Assembly (NCBI GenBank): GCA_905618925.1
Contig: CAJQTG010000001.1
Coordinates: forward strand, 1 to 64,000
Source: an uncultured Candidatus Thioglobus sp.
GTDB lineage: Bacteria > Pseudomonadota > Gammaproteobacteria > PS1 > Pseudothioglobaceae
DNA length: 64,000 bases
Reading direction: 5' to 3'
Shown here: one piece after another, positions 10,008 to 19,379 of the stretch
Numbering within the stretch: position 1 is the first letter of the stretch
How the letters are laid out: every line of letters starts with the position of its first letter
Made by a program: the position numbers and the translations under genes
The notes under the pieces: model-generated
The model's input: only the letters and a program-made list of their open reading frames with translations
Told to the model about the DNA's origin: nothing
Database searches by the model: none

Positions 10008-10358
10008 ATGAAAACTGAGTCAGAGGGAAAGGTTTTGTTTAATGAAGAATGCGGTATCTGTAACTTTGAAATTAAACACTACAAAAAACGCTCAGAGCTG
10101 GAATATGAAAACTGCAGTCAGAAGGGTGATAAGTACTTGAAAGCTCTTTATGTTGAATTTCCAGATGGCTCTGAAATAAAAGGCGTTGAAGCTTTTATCT
10201 ATGTGTGGAGTAATACCAAAGGCTATAACTGGCTCGCAAAATTTGTAAGCACTCCAGGAGTCTTTAGTATTGCTAAGCTAGTCTATGCTTTCCTTGCATT
10301 TATACTTTACTGGCGATTTAAGTTCTTTAATCAAAAATTTAAAAGAAACGCTCTTTAA
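10008..10358 (+). CDS. DUF393 (DCC) family thiol-disulfide protein
   Basis: 116 residues. It opens with VLFNEECGICNFEI, the DUF393/DCC signature, giving a CxxC at residues 15-18 in a thioredoxin-like context. GVEAFIYVWSNTKGYNWLAKFV matches the second conserved block, and the C-terminus carries one hydrophobic segment. The family is annotated as predicted thiol-disulfide oxidoreductase without a known substrate. The ATG has no clear ribosome binding site. Confidence 0.8.
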   Translation: MKTESEGKVLFNEECGICNFEIKHYKKRSELEYENCSQKGDKYLKALYVEFPDGSEIKGVEAFIYVWSNTKGYNWLAKFVSTPGVFSIAKLVYAFLAFILYWRFKFFNQKFKRNAL

Positions 10359-10380
10359 GGGCATCAATTAAGCCATAAAA

Positions 10381-11703
10381 ATGCAAACTAATTCTACAAG
10401 CCTTTCACACAAGAGAGTCTTAGGTGTTGCTATTCCAATAGTATTGGCTAACGCTACGATCCCAATTTTAGGCGCAGTAGATACTGCAGTTGTAGGGCAA
10501 TTGGGTCTGGCTGTTCCAATTGGCGCTGTTGGAATCGGCGCAATCATCATCACTGCAATTTATTGGCTGTTTGGTTTTTTACGAATGGGCACAACAGGTC
10601 TAACCGCACAGGCAATCGGGTCTGGCGATAAACCTGAAACTTCTGCTTTACTGGTAAGAGGAATCATTATTGGTCTCGTAGCTGGCTTGATATTAATTAC
10701 TGCCCAGATACCTGTATTTCTAGGAGCTCTCCAGTTATCTCCAGCCTCTATGGAGGTAGAAAGCTTAGCACAAAAATATTTACAGATTAGAGTTTATAGT
10801 GCTCCCGCTGCGATAGCTCTTTTTGGTATTACTGGCTGGCTTATCGCTAAAGAAAAAACACGAGAAGTTTTGCTGCTTCAGTTGGCGCTCAATGGAATCA
10901 ACATTATATTGGATTTAGTGTTTGTTTTGAAACTTGGATGGGGCGTTGAAGGGGTCGCTATTGCAACTCTGATAGCCGAATGGTCAGGCCTTATATTTGG
11001 ATTCTGGCTTGCAAGAGAGGGTTTTAATAATGGTTACTGGAAAAACTGGGTTCAGATATTTGATAGAGTCCGTCTACTTCAAATGGCTAAAGTAAATGGT
11101 GACATAATGATCCGCTCAATTTTGCTAGAAATTGGTTTTGTCAGTTTCTTGTTTCTAGGCTCAAGTTTTGATGATGCAACATTAGCTGCCAACCAAGTGT
11201 TGATTCAATTTTTAAACATTACTGCTTATGCTCTTGATGGATTTGCATTTGCAGCAGAGGCTTTGGTAGGCCAGGCTCTTGGCGCTAAAAATAGGCCTCT
11301 TTTTCGAAGAGCAGTTGTATTGACAAGTCAATGGGGTCTTGGCTCAGTAATTCTAATGGCGCTAGCATTTTTTGTTTTTGGCAATAGCATCATTAATGTC
11401 ATGACAACAGCAGAGGATGTCAGGGCTGTTAGTTATGAATATTTACCTTGGATGGTTGCAGCGCCTCTAGCTGGCGTTGCTGCATGGATGTTAGATGGTA
11501 TCTTTATCGGTGCTACTCGAACGGCTGATATGCGCAATATGATGTTTATTTCTTTTTGTATATATTTGATTGCATTAGCGCTTCTTCTTCCTAGTTATGG
11601 CAATCATGGGCTTTGGGCTTCGTTGATTATATTTTCAATAGCTAGGGGAGTTACATTGGGATTTAAATATCCAGCCCTAGAGGCATCTGCAGATTTAAAA
11701 TAA
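10381..11703 (+). CDS. MATE family efflux transporter (DinF-like)
   Basis: 440-residue transporter with about twelve membrane segments; MATE proteins export cationic compounds in exchange for Na+ or H+. Helix 1 shows VAIPIVLANATIPILGAVDTA, close to the DinF branch; the second half repeats the fold (QVLIQFLNITAYALDGFAFAAEALVGQALG). This last stretch is a MATE hallmark. It is encoded alone, convergent with the pirin gene (7 nt between stops). Substrate unknown. Confidence 0.9.
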   Translation: MQTNSTSLSHKRVLGVAIPIVLANATIPILGAVDTAVVGQLGLAVPIGAVGIGAIIITAIYWLFGFLRMGTTGLTAQAIGSGDKPETSALLVRGIIIGLVAGLILITAQIPVFLGALQLSPASMEVESLAQKYLQIRVYSAPAAIALFGITGWLIAKEKTREVLLLQLALNGINIILDLVFVLKLGWGVEGVAIATLIAEWSGLIFGFWLAREGFNNGYWKNWVQIFDRVRLLQMAKVNGDIMIRSILLEIGFVSFLFLGSSFDDATLAANQVLIQFLNITAYALDGFAFAAEALVGQALGAKNRPLFRRAVVLTSQWGLGSVILMALAFFVFGNSIINVMTTAEDVRAVSYEYLPWMVAAPLAGVAAWMLDGIFIGATRTADMRNMMFISFCIYLIALALLLPSYGNHGLWASLIIFSIARGVTLGFKYPALEASADLK

Positions 11704-11710
11704 TATACAG

Positions 11711-12589
11711 TTAGTCTAAGTATCCAAACTTACCACTATTAAAGTCATCAATTGTTTGTTTTATCTCTTCATTGGTATTCATAACGAATGGTCCATATGA
11801 AGCAATAGGCTCATCTAAAGGTTTACCACTTAGAACAAGAATGGTTGTATCCTCATCTGCTCTAACTGTGAATTCTTTGCCATCATTTTCAAAAAGTACA
11901 AAGTGGTTCGTAGGAGCCTTTTCAATGTTATTAACGGTGATGCTACCTTTGATAACTAAGAGACCAGTATTATGATTTTTATCAAAACTGAAACTTGTTC
12001 CCTTGCCTTTATTGAGATGAACATTAAAAAGAGTTAAGGGGCTAAATGTAGAGGCAGGTCCTTTATTTTTTTCAAATGTTCCAGCAATAATGTCAATTGA
12101 CCCTATGTTATTTTCTAGCTCAACTTTGGTGAGATCATTCTTATTAAGATTTTGATATTTAGGAGTTGTCATTTTATCTTTAGCAGGTAGGTTAACCCAT
12201 AGCTGAACCATCTGCATTTCGCCGCCTTTTTTACCAAAGTTTTTCTCATGATATTCTTTATGAAGAATCCCAGAGCCTGAAGTCATCCACTGAACATCAC
12301 CTTCACCAATAATTCCGCCTCCGCCACTACTATCATGATGCTCAACCTTGCCTTTGTAAGCAATCGTGACTGTTTCAATTCCTCTATGAGGATGGGAATC
12401 CACACCCCTTGGAGCTCCATTGTTTGGCGGGAAGTAATGAGTTGGGCCATAGTCCATCAATAGAAATGGACTCATACGTTTCATAGTCAGAGGCTCCTCT
12501 CTTCCAAGAATTCCATGAACCCTAAAACCATCCCCTACAAAATGAAGGTTACCTGGAGATATTACCGCCTCTATTGTTCTAAATGCCAT
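11711..12589 (-). CDS. Pirin family protein
   Basis: 292-residue bicupin. The N-terminal cupin holds the metal-ligand region HPHRGIETVTI and the downstream GGGGIIGEGDVQWMTSGSGILHKE, which are the pirin signatures. The second cupin (residues about 170-290) ends with GKPLDEPIASYGPFVMNT, also family-typical. Some pirins have quercetinase activity; others modulate transcription. Neither can be chosen here. Confidence 0.9.
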   Translation of the reverse strand: MAFRTIEAVISPGNLHFVGDGFRVHGILGREEPLTMKRMSPFLLMDYGPTHYFPPNNGAPRGVDSHPHRGIETVTIAYKGKVEHHDSSGGGGIIGEGDVQWMTSGSGILHKEYHEKNFGKKGGEMQMVQLWVNLPAKDKMTTPKYQNLNKNDLTKVELENNIGSIDIIAGTFEKNKGPASTFSPLTLFNVHLNKGKGTSFSFDKNHNTGLLVIKGSITVNNIEKAPTNHFVLFENDGKEFTVRADEDTTILVLSGKPLDEPIASYGPFVMNTNEEIKQTIDDFNSGKFGYLD

Positions 12590-12800
12590 TATGTTAGCTA
12601 TGTTCTTAAAAGGTAAAATTATAGTTGTATTCTATTAATCACTCTGTTTATTTATTAAAACACTATTTTTTATCTGACAGAAGAGCTCTGAGATTATGAA
12701 GACCTAATTGAATTTTAATAAATCTAATCATTAAAATAATAACTGATAACTTCAAAGTTCATAAATTAGAATATAAGCTTTAGGTTAATAATAATTTATT

Positions 12801-13520
12801 TTGAAAAAAAATATTCTTGTCTTTAAACATATGACATCTCAAAATCCTGGGATTTTTCGTGATTTTGCTGATTCTCAAAACATTAGTTTTCATGAGATTG
12901 ATCTTCATGCCGGTGACAAGATTCCAAATTTAGAAAAGTTTGATGGTCTCTGGGTAATGGGAGGATCAATGAATGTTTGGGAAGAAGAAGAATTTTCTTG
13001 GCTAGTTGAAGAAAAACAAACAATTCGTCATGCGGTTAAAGATCTAAATATGCCATTTCTAGGGATCTGTCTTGGGCACCAGCTGCTTGCAGAGGCAATG
13101 GGAGGAAAGGCTTCTAATACTGGGCAATATGAGGTAGGATTATTTGAAATTAAGCCCACTAAAGAAGGTTTAAATCATCCACTTCTAAATAACCTTAAAG
13201 ACTCTGAAAAATGGGTTAATGCTCACTTAGTTGAGGTTATAAAGGCGCCTAAAAATGCTGTAGTGCTAGCAACCTCGGATAATTGTAAAAATCATATTAT
13301 GCAGCTAGGAGAGAATGCTTATTCTTGTCAGTTTCATCCAGAGGTATGTAGTCACACTTTAGATGGATGGATGAAAATTCCTGGCGTTCCTGATTTTTTT
13401 GAAAAGTTAAGCGTTAATGGTCTTAAAGATTTAACGAGCAGTATTACAGATAATTTAGAGGTTAACAATAAGGCTTCATTTACGCTGTTTAAGAATTGGT
13501 GTGATTTAGTATTTGACTAA
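12801..13520 (+). CDS. Class I glutamine amidotransferase-like protein
   Basis: 239 residues from a TTG start (MKKNILVFKH). It has the triad of class I amidotransferases: Cys90 in GICLGHQLLAEAMGG, His179 and Glu181 in CQFHPEV. It resembles stand-alone GMP-synthase-like GATase domains of unknown substrate. No synthetase partner is adjacent, so it may act as a glutamine or gamma-glutamyl hydrolase. The 211 bp upstream hold no other gene that I can see. Confidence 0.8.
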   Translation: MKKNILVFKHMTSQNPGIFRDFADSQNISFHEIDLHAGDKIPNLEKFDGLWVMGGSMNVWEEEEFSWLVEEKQTIRHAVKDLNMPFLGICLGHQLLAEAMGGKASNTGQYEVGLFEIKPTKEGLNHPLLNNLKDSEKWVNAHLVEVIKAPKNAVVLATSDNCKNHIMQLGENAYSCQFHPEVCSHTLDGWMKIPGVPDFFEKLSVNGLKDLTSSITDNLEVNNKASFTLFKNWCDLVFD

Positions 13521-13612
13521 GACAGCTTATTATTTAATGCGATAAGAATATTGTTGTTGCATTGCAATAGAATCAATGTCAAAATCTAGAATCAATTAAA
13601 TTTTCTAAAACT

Positions 13613-13957
13613 ATGACTGCTAAATATTGCTCTGAGTGTAATCAATCATTTGGCTGCGGCGCTGGGACAGGTAATTGTTGGTGTATGAGTTTTCCGCCTA
13701 TTATGTCTCCCAAACTTGAGCAAGACTGTTTTTGTCCGTCTTGTCTTGGCAGCGCTATTAATAATAAAATTGATGCCCTTGTCATGGAGAGCGGTATGGA
13801 GAGTTTTCAAAAACTTGCTGAGCCATATCGCGCTCAACCTAAGCTAATTAATAATGTGGACTTCACTATTGAAGACGAATTGTATGTATTTAGTAAATGG
13901 TATCTAATTAAGCAGGGAAACTGCTGTAAAAATGGCTGTAAGAACTGCCCTTATTAA
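13613..13957 (+). CDS. Cysteine-rich CWC domain fused to DUF5522
   Basis: 114 residues with two cysteine clusters. The N-terminal third (YCSECNQSFGCGAGTGNCWC) is the cysteine-rich CWC domain, likely zinc-binding. The C-terminal part (EDELYVFSKWYLIKQGNCCKNGCKNCPY) matches DUF5522, whose CCxNGCxxCPY ending is characteristic. In many bacteria these are separate small genes. No function is known for either. The PLP decarboxylase gene begins 11 nt later. Confidence 0.8.
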   Translation: MTAKYCSECNQSFGCGAGTGNCWCMSFPPIMSPKLEQDCFCPSCLGSAINNKIDALVMESGMESFQKLAEPYRAQPKLINNVDFTIEDELYVFSKWYLIKQGNCCKNGCKNCPY

Positions 13958-13968
13958 AAACTTAAACT

Positions 13969-15333
13969 ATGCATAAATTTGATGATAAAGCCTCTAAGAT
14001 ATTATTAAACGTCCTTTCTCATACCATTGAGCGCTTAAGTATGGATCCGCCAACTTTAGATTATCCAAAGTCGGTTAATTTTTTTGAAAAAAATGCCAAA
14101 AGCCTTATCTCAGAAATGGGAAACTCTATTGACACTGTTTTTGATCAATATAAAAACACAATAGAGCAAAGCATTATTTCAGTTGACTCACCAAGGAACT
14201 TGGCCTTTATACCTGCCGCGCCTACCAAAGCATCTATGATTTTTGATTTAGTAGTTTCTGCTGGATCCCTTTGCGGAGTTTCTTGGCAAGAAGCTAGCGG
14301 GGCGGTTTGGGCAGAAAACCAAGTCATAAGATGGATCGCTGATCTTGTTGGATTGCCTGAGAATGCTGGAGGCTGCTTTGTTGCTGGAGGGACTAACGGA
14401 AACTTATCTTCGTTGGTCGTTGCAAGAGAGGAGTTTCGTAAAAAGAATCCAGGTAAGTTAAAACGCTTGGCTATTTTGTGCTCTGATCAAACCCACTCTT
14501 CAGTTAAAAGTACAGCTCTTGTTATGGACTGCGAGGTAATAGTTATTGCTACAACTGATACATATCAATTAACGCGTGAGCTTATCGAAAATGAACTTAA
14601 AGAGCATTCAAAAAAGTATGAGAGTCTTGATATATTTGCAGTTGTTGCGACAGCAGGTACGACGAATTTAGGGGTAATAGACGACATCAATGGTATATCT
14701 GATTTTGCAAAAAAGAACAAAATATGGCTTCATGTCGATGGCGCTTATGGAGGTGCAGGCTTGCTTTCAGATAACGTCAAAGATTTTTTCAATGGAGTCG
14801 AAAATGCGGACTCATTTATCGTTGATCCCCATAAGTGGCTTTTTGCTCCACTAGACTGCGCTGCGGTTATTTATAGAGATAAAAGTTTAGCAGCAGAAGT
14901 GCACGCTCAAAAGGCGAGTTATTTGGATATTCTTCATGACGATGAGGAGGGTGATAACCCTTCAGATTATGCCTTTCATTTATCAAGGAGAGCTAGAGGT
15001 TTGCCGCTATGGTTTTCTTTATCTGTATATGGAGTAGAGGCATATCGAAATGCTGTAGAGAGTTCACTTAATATTGCGAGCTACACGTCGGGCGTAATTA
15101 AGAAATCATCACATTTATCATTGTTGATTGAGCCTACGCTTTCAATCGTTGCTTTTGAGCGTGTAGGTTGGGACTGGTCAGATTATAAGAGTTGGTCAAA
15201 AAAGCAACTTAAAAAACAAATCTGTTTTGTTGTTCCATCTTCCGTTAGAGGCAGCCCAGTTTTGCGGTTTGCTTTTGTAAACCCAGGAACAACAGAGGCA
15301 ATCGTAGATGAAATCTTATCAAGCCTAGAGTAA
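13969..15333 (+). CDS. PLP-dependent aromatic-L-amino-acid-type decarboxylase
   Basis: 454-residue group II decarboxylase. The catalytic Lys289 lies in VDPHKWLFAP, where it forms the Schiff base with PLP; HVDGAYGGAG holds the aspartate that contacts the pyridine nitrogen; GGTNGNL and WQEASGAV are family-conserved. The substrate may be an aromatic amino acid, glutamate-like or diaminobutyrate-like, and sequence by eye does not settle it. It is probably co-transcribed with the upstream CWC-DUF5522 gene. Confidence 0.85.
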   Translation: MHKFDDKASKILLNVLSHTIERLSMDPPTLDYPKSVNFFEKNAKSLISEMGNSIDTVFDQYKNTIEQSIISVDSPRNLAFIPAAPTKASMIFDLVVSAGSLCGVSWQEASGAVWAENQVIRWIADLVGLPENAGGCFVAGGTNGNLSSLVVAREEFRKKNPGKLKRLAILCSDQTHSSVKSTALVMDCEVIVIATTDTYQLTRELIENELKEHSKKYESLDIFAVVATAGTTNLGVIDDINGISDFAKKNKIWLHVDGAYGGAGLLSDNVKDFFNGVENADSFIVDPHKWLFAPLDCAAVIYRDKSLAAEVHAQKASYLDILHDDEEGDNPSDYAFHLSRRARGLPLWFSLSVYGVEAYRNAVESSLNIASYTSGVIKKSSHLSLLIEPTLSIVAFERVGWDWSDYKSWSKKQLKKQICFVVPSSVRGSPVLRFAFVNPGTTEAIVDEILSSLE

Positions 15334-15374
15334 GGCGGATTTAAAAGAATCTTGCGAGGTATACCCAATAATAT

Positions 15375-15440
15375 TTACTTTATTGGTTTGTCTTTTTTTG
15401 GTTTTTTTGTTTCTTTTCTAGAATCTTTTCCCTTAGCCAT
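15375..15440 (-). CDS. Very short lysine-rich protein (21 residues)
   Basis: ATG at 15440 preceded by AAGGAG at a suitable distance. The 21 codons read MAKGKDSRKETKKPKKDKP followed by IK and a TAA stop. More than half the residues are charged and there is no hydrophobic residue cluster. Short MAKG-starting lysine-rich proteins are annotated in other proteobacteria from similar positions; I say that from memory and cannot check it. The good ribosome binding site is the main evidence. Function unknown; nucleic-acid or ribosome contact is a guess. Confidence 0.55.
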   Translation of the reverse strand: MAKGKDSRKETKKPKKDKPIK

Positions 15441-15541
15441 GTTTTCTCCTTTTAATGGTAATTATCTTACAGTATTTTCCATTGCATCTTCAGTGCCTTA
15501 TTAATATAATAGTGGCATGATAAAAACCAATTCTAAAAAAT

Positions 15542-16468
15542 ATGAGAGATAAATCTGAGATCGTTATTGTTAATGAGCGGCTCTACCACTTAGGAATAAA
15601 AAAAGGTGACCTTGCGGATAACGTCTTTATTGTTGGAGATCCAGCGCGCGCTATTCGCGTTTCTAAAGAATTTGACACGATTGAGCGGGAGATTTCAAAT
15701 AGAGAATTTTTAACGTTTACAGGAACATATAAGGGTATTCCAGTTTCTGTAATTGGAACAGGTATTGGCACAGACAACGTCGAAATTGCGTTGGTTGAAG
15801 CCTACATTGCCCATGAGTTTGATCTTGAAGATAACACACGTAAAAGTGACTGCCCGCCGATGACATTCATAAGGCTTGGAACGTCTGGCGGTGTTCACCC
15901 AGATATAGCTCCTGAAACACTTGCAATCTCATCATATGCGCTTGGCCTTGATAATACTGGGCTTTACTATGATCAGAGTCCAGATGATGAAATAGTTGAA
16001 AGAATTGAGATTAAAGCAAAACAAATTTTGACTGGTGCAGCGCTCAGTCCATCAAGATTTAAGGGGAAAATTATTCCCTATGCATCAAAAGCATCTACTG
16101 AAATTACTGACGCGCTGGCAAAACAAGCAGCAAAGCATAATGTTGCATTTGAAGTTGGAATAACAGTTTCTTCCCCAGGTTTTTATGGACCATCTTCACG
16201 CTTCATTGAGGGGCTGAAGAACACGTTTCCTGATATTAAGGGCAGCCTTTCAAAGCTTGAAGTTGATGGTCTTCGGGTGCTCAATATGGAAATGGAGTCT
16301 AGTTTATTTTTTCACTTATGCAGTCAAATGGGGTATCGAGCTGGGACAATTTGTACAGTAATTAGCGCCTCAACATCAAGCGACGATGTAGTTGACTATG
16401 ATGCCGCTATTGGAAACACAATCCAGATTGGCCTGAAGACGTTAGTTGACCTTAACAAAGCAAACTAA
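15542..16468 (+). CDS. Nucleoside phosphorylase (uridine phosphorylase-like)
   Basis: 308-residue NP-I family enzyme that splits nucleosides with phosphate to base and (deoxy)ribose-1-phosphate. GDPARA near residue 32 is the phosphate-binding motif, VIGTGIGTDNVEIAL and FIRLGTSGGVHPDI follow, and VLNMEMESS carries the ribose-binding Met-Glu pair. The protein is larger than E. coli Udp (about 253 residues) because of internal insertions. Uridine phosphorylase is the closest call; purine substrates are not excluded. Confidence 0.85.
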   Translation: MRDKSEIVIVNERLYHLGIKKGDLADNVFIVGDPARAIRVSKEFDTIEREISNREFLTFTGTYKGIPVSVIGTGIGTDNVEIALVEAYIAHEFDLEDNTRKSDCPPMTFIRLGTSGGVHPDIAPETLAISSYALGLDNTGLYYDQSPDDEIVERIEIKAKQILTGAALSPSRFKGKIIPYASKASTEITDALAKQAAKHNVAFEVGITVSSPGFYGPSSRFIEGLKNTFPDIKGSLSKLEVDGLRVLNMEMESSLFFHLCSQMGYRAGTICTVISASTSSDDVVDYDAAIGNTIQIGLKTLVDLNKAN

Positions 16469-16535
16469 TTTACAAGTCTGATAAATACCTTTAAACTCCA
16501 TCTAATTTTAATTTCTATAGAGTAGACTCACTAAG

Positions 16536-16937
16536 ATGAAAATATTAACTATTACAATAATTGCGCTTTTAACCAGTTGTAGTTCTGGAGACAAAGAGAA
16601 GAGTTCAGAATCAAATATAGCTCTAGGAGAAAACGTTTTTAATCAAAACTGCGTCAGTTGTCACGGCTCAAAAGGACGTGGCCTTGCAGAAAATTGGAAG
16701 GTCAAAGATGAGAATGGTAACTTCCCAGCGCCGCCGCTAAATGGCACAGCGCATACTTGGCATCATTCACCTTCTCAGTTGCTTTATACAATTAATAAGG
16801 GTGGGGTAGATATGGGCGGTCAGATGCCTGGATTTGAAGGGCGCCTTAATGAAGAAGAAAAGCAAGCCCTAATAGATTATATTTATAGTTTATGGCCAAG
16901 TGAAATTCAATCAAAATACGACGAGAGATTTAAATAA
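16536..16937 (+). CDS. Cytochrome c lipoprotein
   Basis: 133 residues. A short hydrophobic leader ends in a lipobox, LTSC (Cys15), so the protein should be lipid-anchored in the periplasm. One haem c site, CVSCH, is at residues 39-43; an axial Met probably lies in GGQMPGF. The fold is class I cytochrome c (cytochrome_C/CBB3-like). It likely shuttles electrons to a terminal oxidase or accepts them from a dehydrogenase. No redox partner is adjacent. Confidence 0.85.
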   Translation: MKILTITIIALLTSCSSGDKEKSSESNIALGENVFNQNCVSCHGSKGRGLAENWKVKDENGNFPAPPLNGTAHTWHHSPSQLLYTINKGGVDMGGQMPGFEGRLNEEEKQALIDYIYSLWPSEIQSKYDERFK

Positions 16938-16997
16938 AAATTAAGCAGATTTGGACTTTATACTAATACACTTTTTAAACCTTTACTTATAAGGAGT

Positions 16998-17135
16998 ATG
17001 AAATTGAATGATGACCAAGTAGAAAAAATACTAAAAGAGCTTAGAGATATTCGCGGGGTTATGAATAAGGCCTATCAATTATTTTGGGGCGCAAGCATAT
17101 TGCTTTTATTAATTCTTGTTGTGGATTTTATTTAA
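16998..17135 (+). CDS. 45-residue single-span membrane protein upstream of def
   Basis: ATG at 16998 follows AAGGAG (16991-16996) closely. The product starts MKLNDDQVEKILKELRDIRG, a charged amphipathic helix, and ends in one membrane span (WGASILLLLILVVDFI). The stop at 17133-17135 lies 4 nt before the preferred def start, which itself has no ribosome binding site, so def may be translated by coupling to this gene. I do not recognise the protein. Confidence 0.6.
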   Translation: MKLNDDQVEKILKELRDIRGVMNKAYQLFWGASILLLLILVVDFI

Positions 17136-17139
17136 ACAA

Positions 17140-17712
17140 ATGATTAGACAAATAGTACAAATTGGAAACCCAGCTTTACGTGAAATTGCTAGTAGAGTTA
17201 AAGAGAGCGAAATTACTTCAAATGAAATTCAAAGTCTTATTGATGATCTTATTGAAACAATGAGGGATGCTAATGGCGCTGGCTTAGCGGCTACGCAAAT
17301 TGCTGTTCCTTATCGAATATGCGTTATAGAAGTTAATAAAAATCCTCGTTATCCATACAAGCCAGATATTCCCTTAACGGTTTTGATTAACCCTAAAGTA
17401 ACCTTTTTAACAGAGGAAAGAATTAATGTTTATGAGGGCTGCTTGTCCGTTCCAAACTTAAGAGGAAGGGTTGATAGGTGCCCTGAAGTTTTAATTGAGG
17501 GCTTTGATAGAGTCGGTAAAAGTCTTAATTTTATTGCAAAAGGAATAAGCGCTGGAACCTTCCAGCATGAGCTTGATCATCTCGATGGACTTGTTTTTAC
17601 CGATCGAATGAATGATGCCAGCTCACTGACAACTATTGATGAGTTTGCAGTGAATAACGAAGAAGAATTTAAGCAGCAGGTGATCAGTATTGTTAAGAAT
17701 TACGGCAGTTAA
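17140..17712 (+). CDS. def: Peptide deformylase
   Basis: Removes the N-formyl group from new proteins. 190 residues from the ATG at 17140 (MIRQIVQIGNPALREIA); an upstream in-frame ATG at 17116 lies inside the preceding short gene and is rejected. All three family motifs are present: GAGLAATQ (46-53), EGCLS (99-103) and QHELDH (142-147). Cys101, His143 and His147 bind the metal and Glu144 is catalytic. It is not next to fmt here, unlike in many bacteria; it may be a second copy or simply relocated. Confidence 0.95.
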   Translation: MIRQIVQIGNPALREIASRVKESEITSNEIQSLIDDLIETMRDANGAGLAATQIAVPYRICVIEVNKNPRYPYKPDIPLTVLINPKVTFLTEERINVYEGCLSVPNLRGRVDRCPEVLIEGFDRVGKSLNFIAKGISAGTFQHELDHLDGLVFTDRMNDASSLTTIDEFAVNNEEEFKQQVISIVKNYGS

Positions 17713-17958
17713 GTTAAGCCATAGATCACTATGACCTTAAACTAAATTAAATTTACTAAACTTATTAAATTAATTATCTTCCGTAAGTATTTGTTATTTA
17801 ATAACTTACTTCAAAAACCTTCTGTAATTGCCTTAATTTAGAGATAAATTTGGTAGATTTGTCGTTTTGAATTGTTTATACTAAATTTCGTAGGAACAAA
17901 AAGTTCTTATAAGTAAAAAGGAGAGAGTTTACTTTAACAAAAAAAAGGAGAAATTGTT

Positions 17959-19368
17959 TTGGAAGATCAAATCTTAGCTTTAACAGCAGAGTTAGCTGCT
18001 GTCAAAAGTGCGGCTCAGGTCACAAACACCATGTTTGCTGAAGCGTACTATTACTTAACAATTCCTTTGATGGTTATTATTCATGCTGGCTTCCTTCTCT
18101 ATGAGATGGGTCAAACTCGTGTGAAAAACGTACTTTCATCAGGAATCAAAAACTTACTCGCGTTTGCGTTTACAATTATCACGTTTTATCTGTTTGGTTG
18201 GTGGTTCTATTGGGCCTTACCAACGTTTCCAGTTACGTCACTCACAGCTGCTGCGGGTTACATGGAAATTTCAGGTTTAGCGTATGCAAGTGCTATAGCA
18301 TTACCATGGGGCGATTCAGCTCAGTATATGGGTCCAAATATGGCTGACCACGCGTCAGGTGTATTCTGGGGTGCTTTTGCTTTATTTGCTGCAACTACTG
18401 CGTCTATTGCTTCTGGCGCACTAATCGAGAGAATACAAACTGTAGGTTTTGTAATCTGTGCGATTGTCCTTGGCTCTTTTGCCTGGGTTGTAGCTGCTGC
18501 TTGGGGTTGGCATGCGGATGGCTGGTTAGTAACAGAGTTCGGTTTTCATGACTTTGGTGCTGCTGGGCTTGTTCACGCGGTTGCTGGTTTCTTCGCTCTA
18601 GGTATTCTAGTTAATCTAGGTCCTCGTGTTGGGAAATTCAATGCTGACGGTTCTGCAAATAAAATTTCTGGTCACAACTTACCACTTACAGTAACTGGCT
18701 TAATGCTAATTATTGTTGGTTTCTTTGGCTTTTTAATGGCATGTATCATTCTGCCTGGTGAAGGTTGGAGTTGGTACGCTGATCAAGGAACTACTATTTA
18801 TGGAACTCCAATGACGCTTTCGGCTTTAGCCTTTAATGTATGTCTAGCTGCATCAGGCGGTATTATCGGTGCATGGGTATTTACTAAAGACCCTTTCTGG
18901 ATGATGTCTGGCTGTCTAGCAGGTATTATTTCAGTCGCTTCTGGCCTTGATGTTTACTTCGGTTCACACGTAATTATTATTTCGCTTGTTGCGGGTATGA
19001 TTTTAAAACCATGTGCAGACTGGGTAGAGAGCTTGGGTATTGATGATGCTGTTGGCGCTGTTACGGTTCATGGAACAATTGGCCTATTTGGCGTTGTTGT
19101 TCTTGGTGTGTTCGGTTCTGGTATTCCAGGACTTGGTGCATTCGCTCCAGAAGGCACAGTTGCAATAAGCCTATATGGCCAGATTGTCGGTGCTGTCGTT
19201 ATGTTCTTGCTTGGATTCGTACCTGGATATATTGTATCTTGGTTGGTTCACAAAGCTGGAATGTTACGTATCCCAGAAGCTGTCCAAATCAGAGGACTTG
19301 ACGTAGTCAAGGTTCCTGCTCAGGCTTATCCTGAGTCAATGGTTAGTGACGAATCTGATTCTAAATAA
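17959..19368 (+). CDS. amt: Ammonium transporter (Amt family)
   Basis: 469-residue channel-like protein with eleven or so membrane helices that moves NH4+/NH3 into the cell. Family marks include the twin-histidine helices (GAAGLVHAVAGFFALG and AVTVHGTIGLFGVV). The start is TTG at 17959 after AAGGAG. No glnK gene is adjacent; instead a 58-residue membrane gene follows after 11 nt. The 246 bp upstream carry a TATACT-like -10 and a hairpin (GTAAGT 17783-17788 with ACTTAC 17804-17809) but no clear sigma54 site. Confidence 0.93.
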   Translation: MEDQILALTAELAAVKSAAQVTNTMFAEAYYYLTIPLMVIIHAGFLLYEMGQTRVKNVLSSGIKNLLAFAFTIITFYLFGWWFYWALPTFPVTSLTAAAGYMEISGLAYASAIALPWGDSAQYMGPNMADHASGVFWGAFALFAATTASIASGALIERIQTVGFVICAIVLGSFAWVVAAAWGWHADGWLVTEFGFHDFGAAGLVHAVAGFFALGILVNLGPRVGKFNADGSANKISGHNLPLTVTGLMLIIVGFFGFLMACIILPGEGWSWYADQGTTIYGTPMTLSALAFNVCLAASGGIIGAWVFTKDPFWMMSGCLAGIISVASGLDVYFGSHVIIISLVAGMILKPCADWVESLGIDDAVGAVTVHGTIGLFGVVVLGVFGSGIPGLGAFAPEGTVAISLYGQIVGAVVMFLLGFVPGYIVSWLVHKAGMLRIPEAVQIRGLDVVKVPAQAYPESMVSDESDSK

Positions 19369-19379
19369 GGAGGAATAAT

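Noticed and set aside
17713-17958. Sigma54 promoter before amt, expected for nitrogen control
   Set aside because: No GG-N10-GC element fits; TTGGTAG near 17850 lacks the GC at the right distance.
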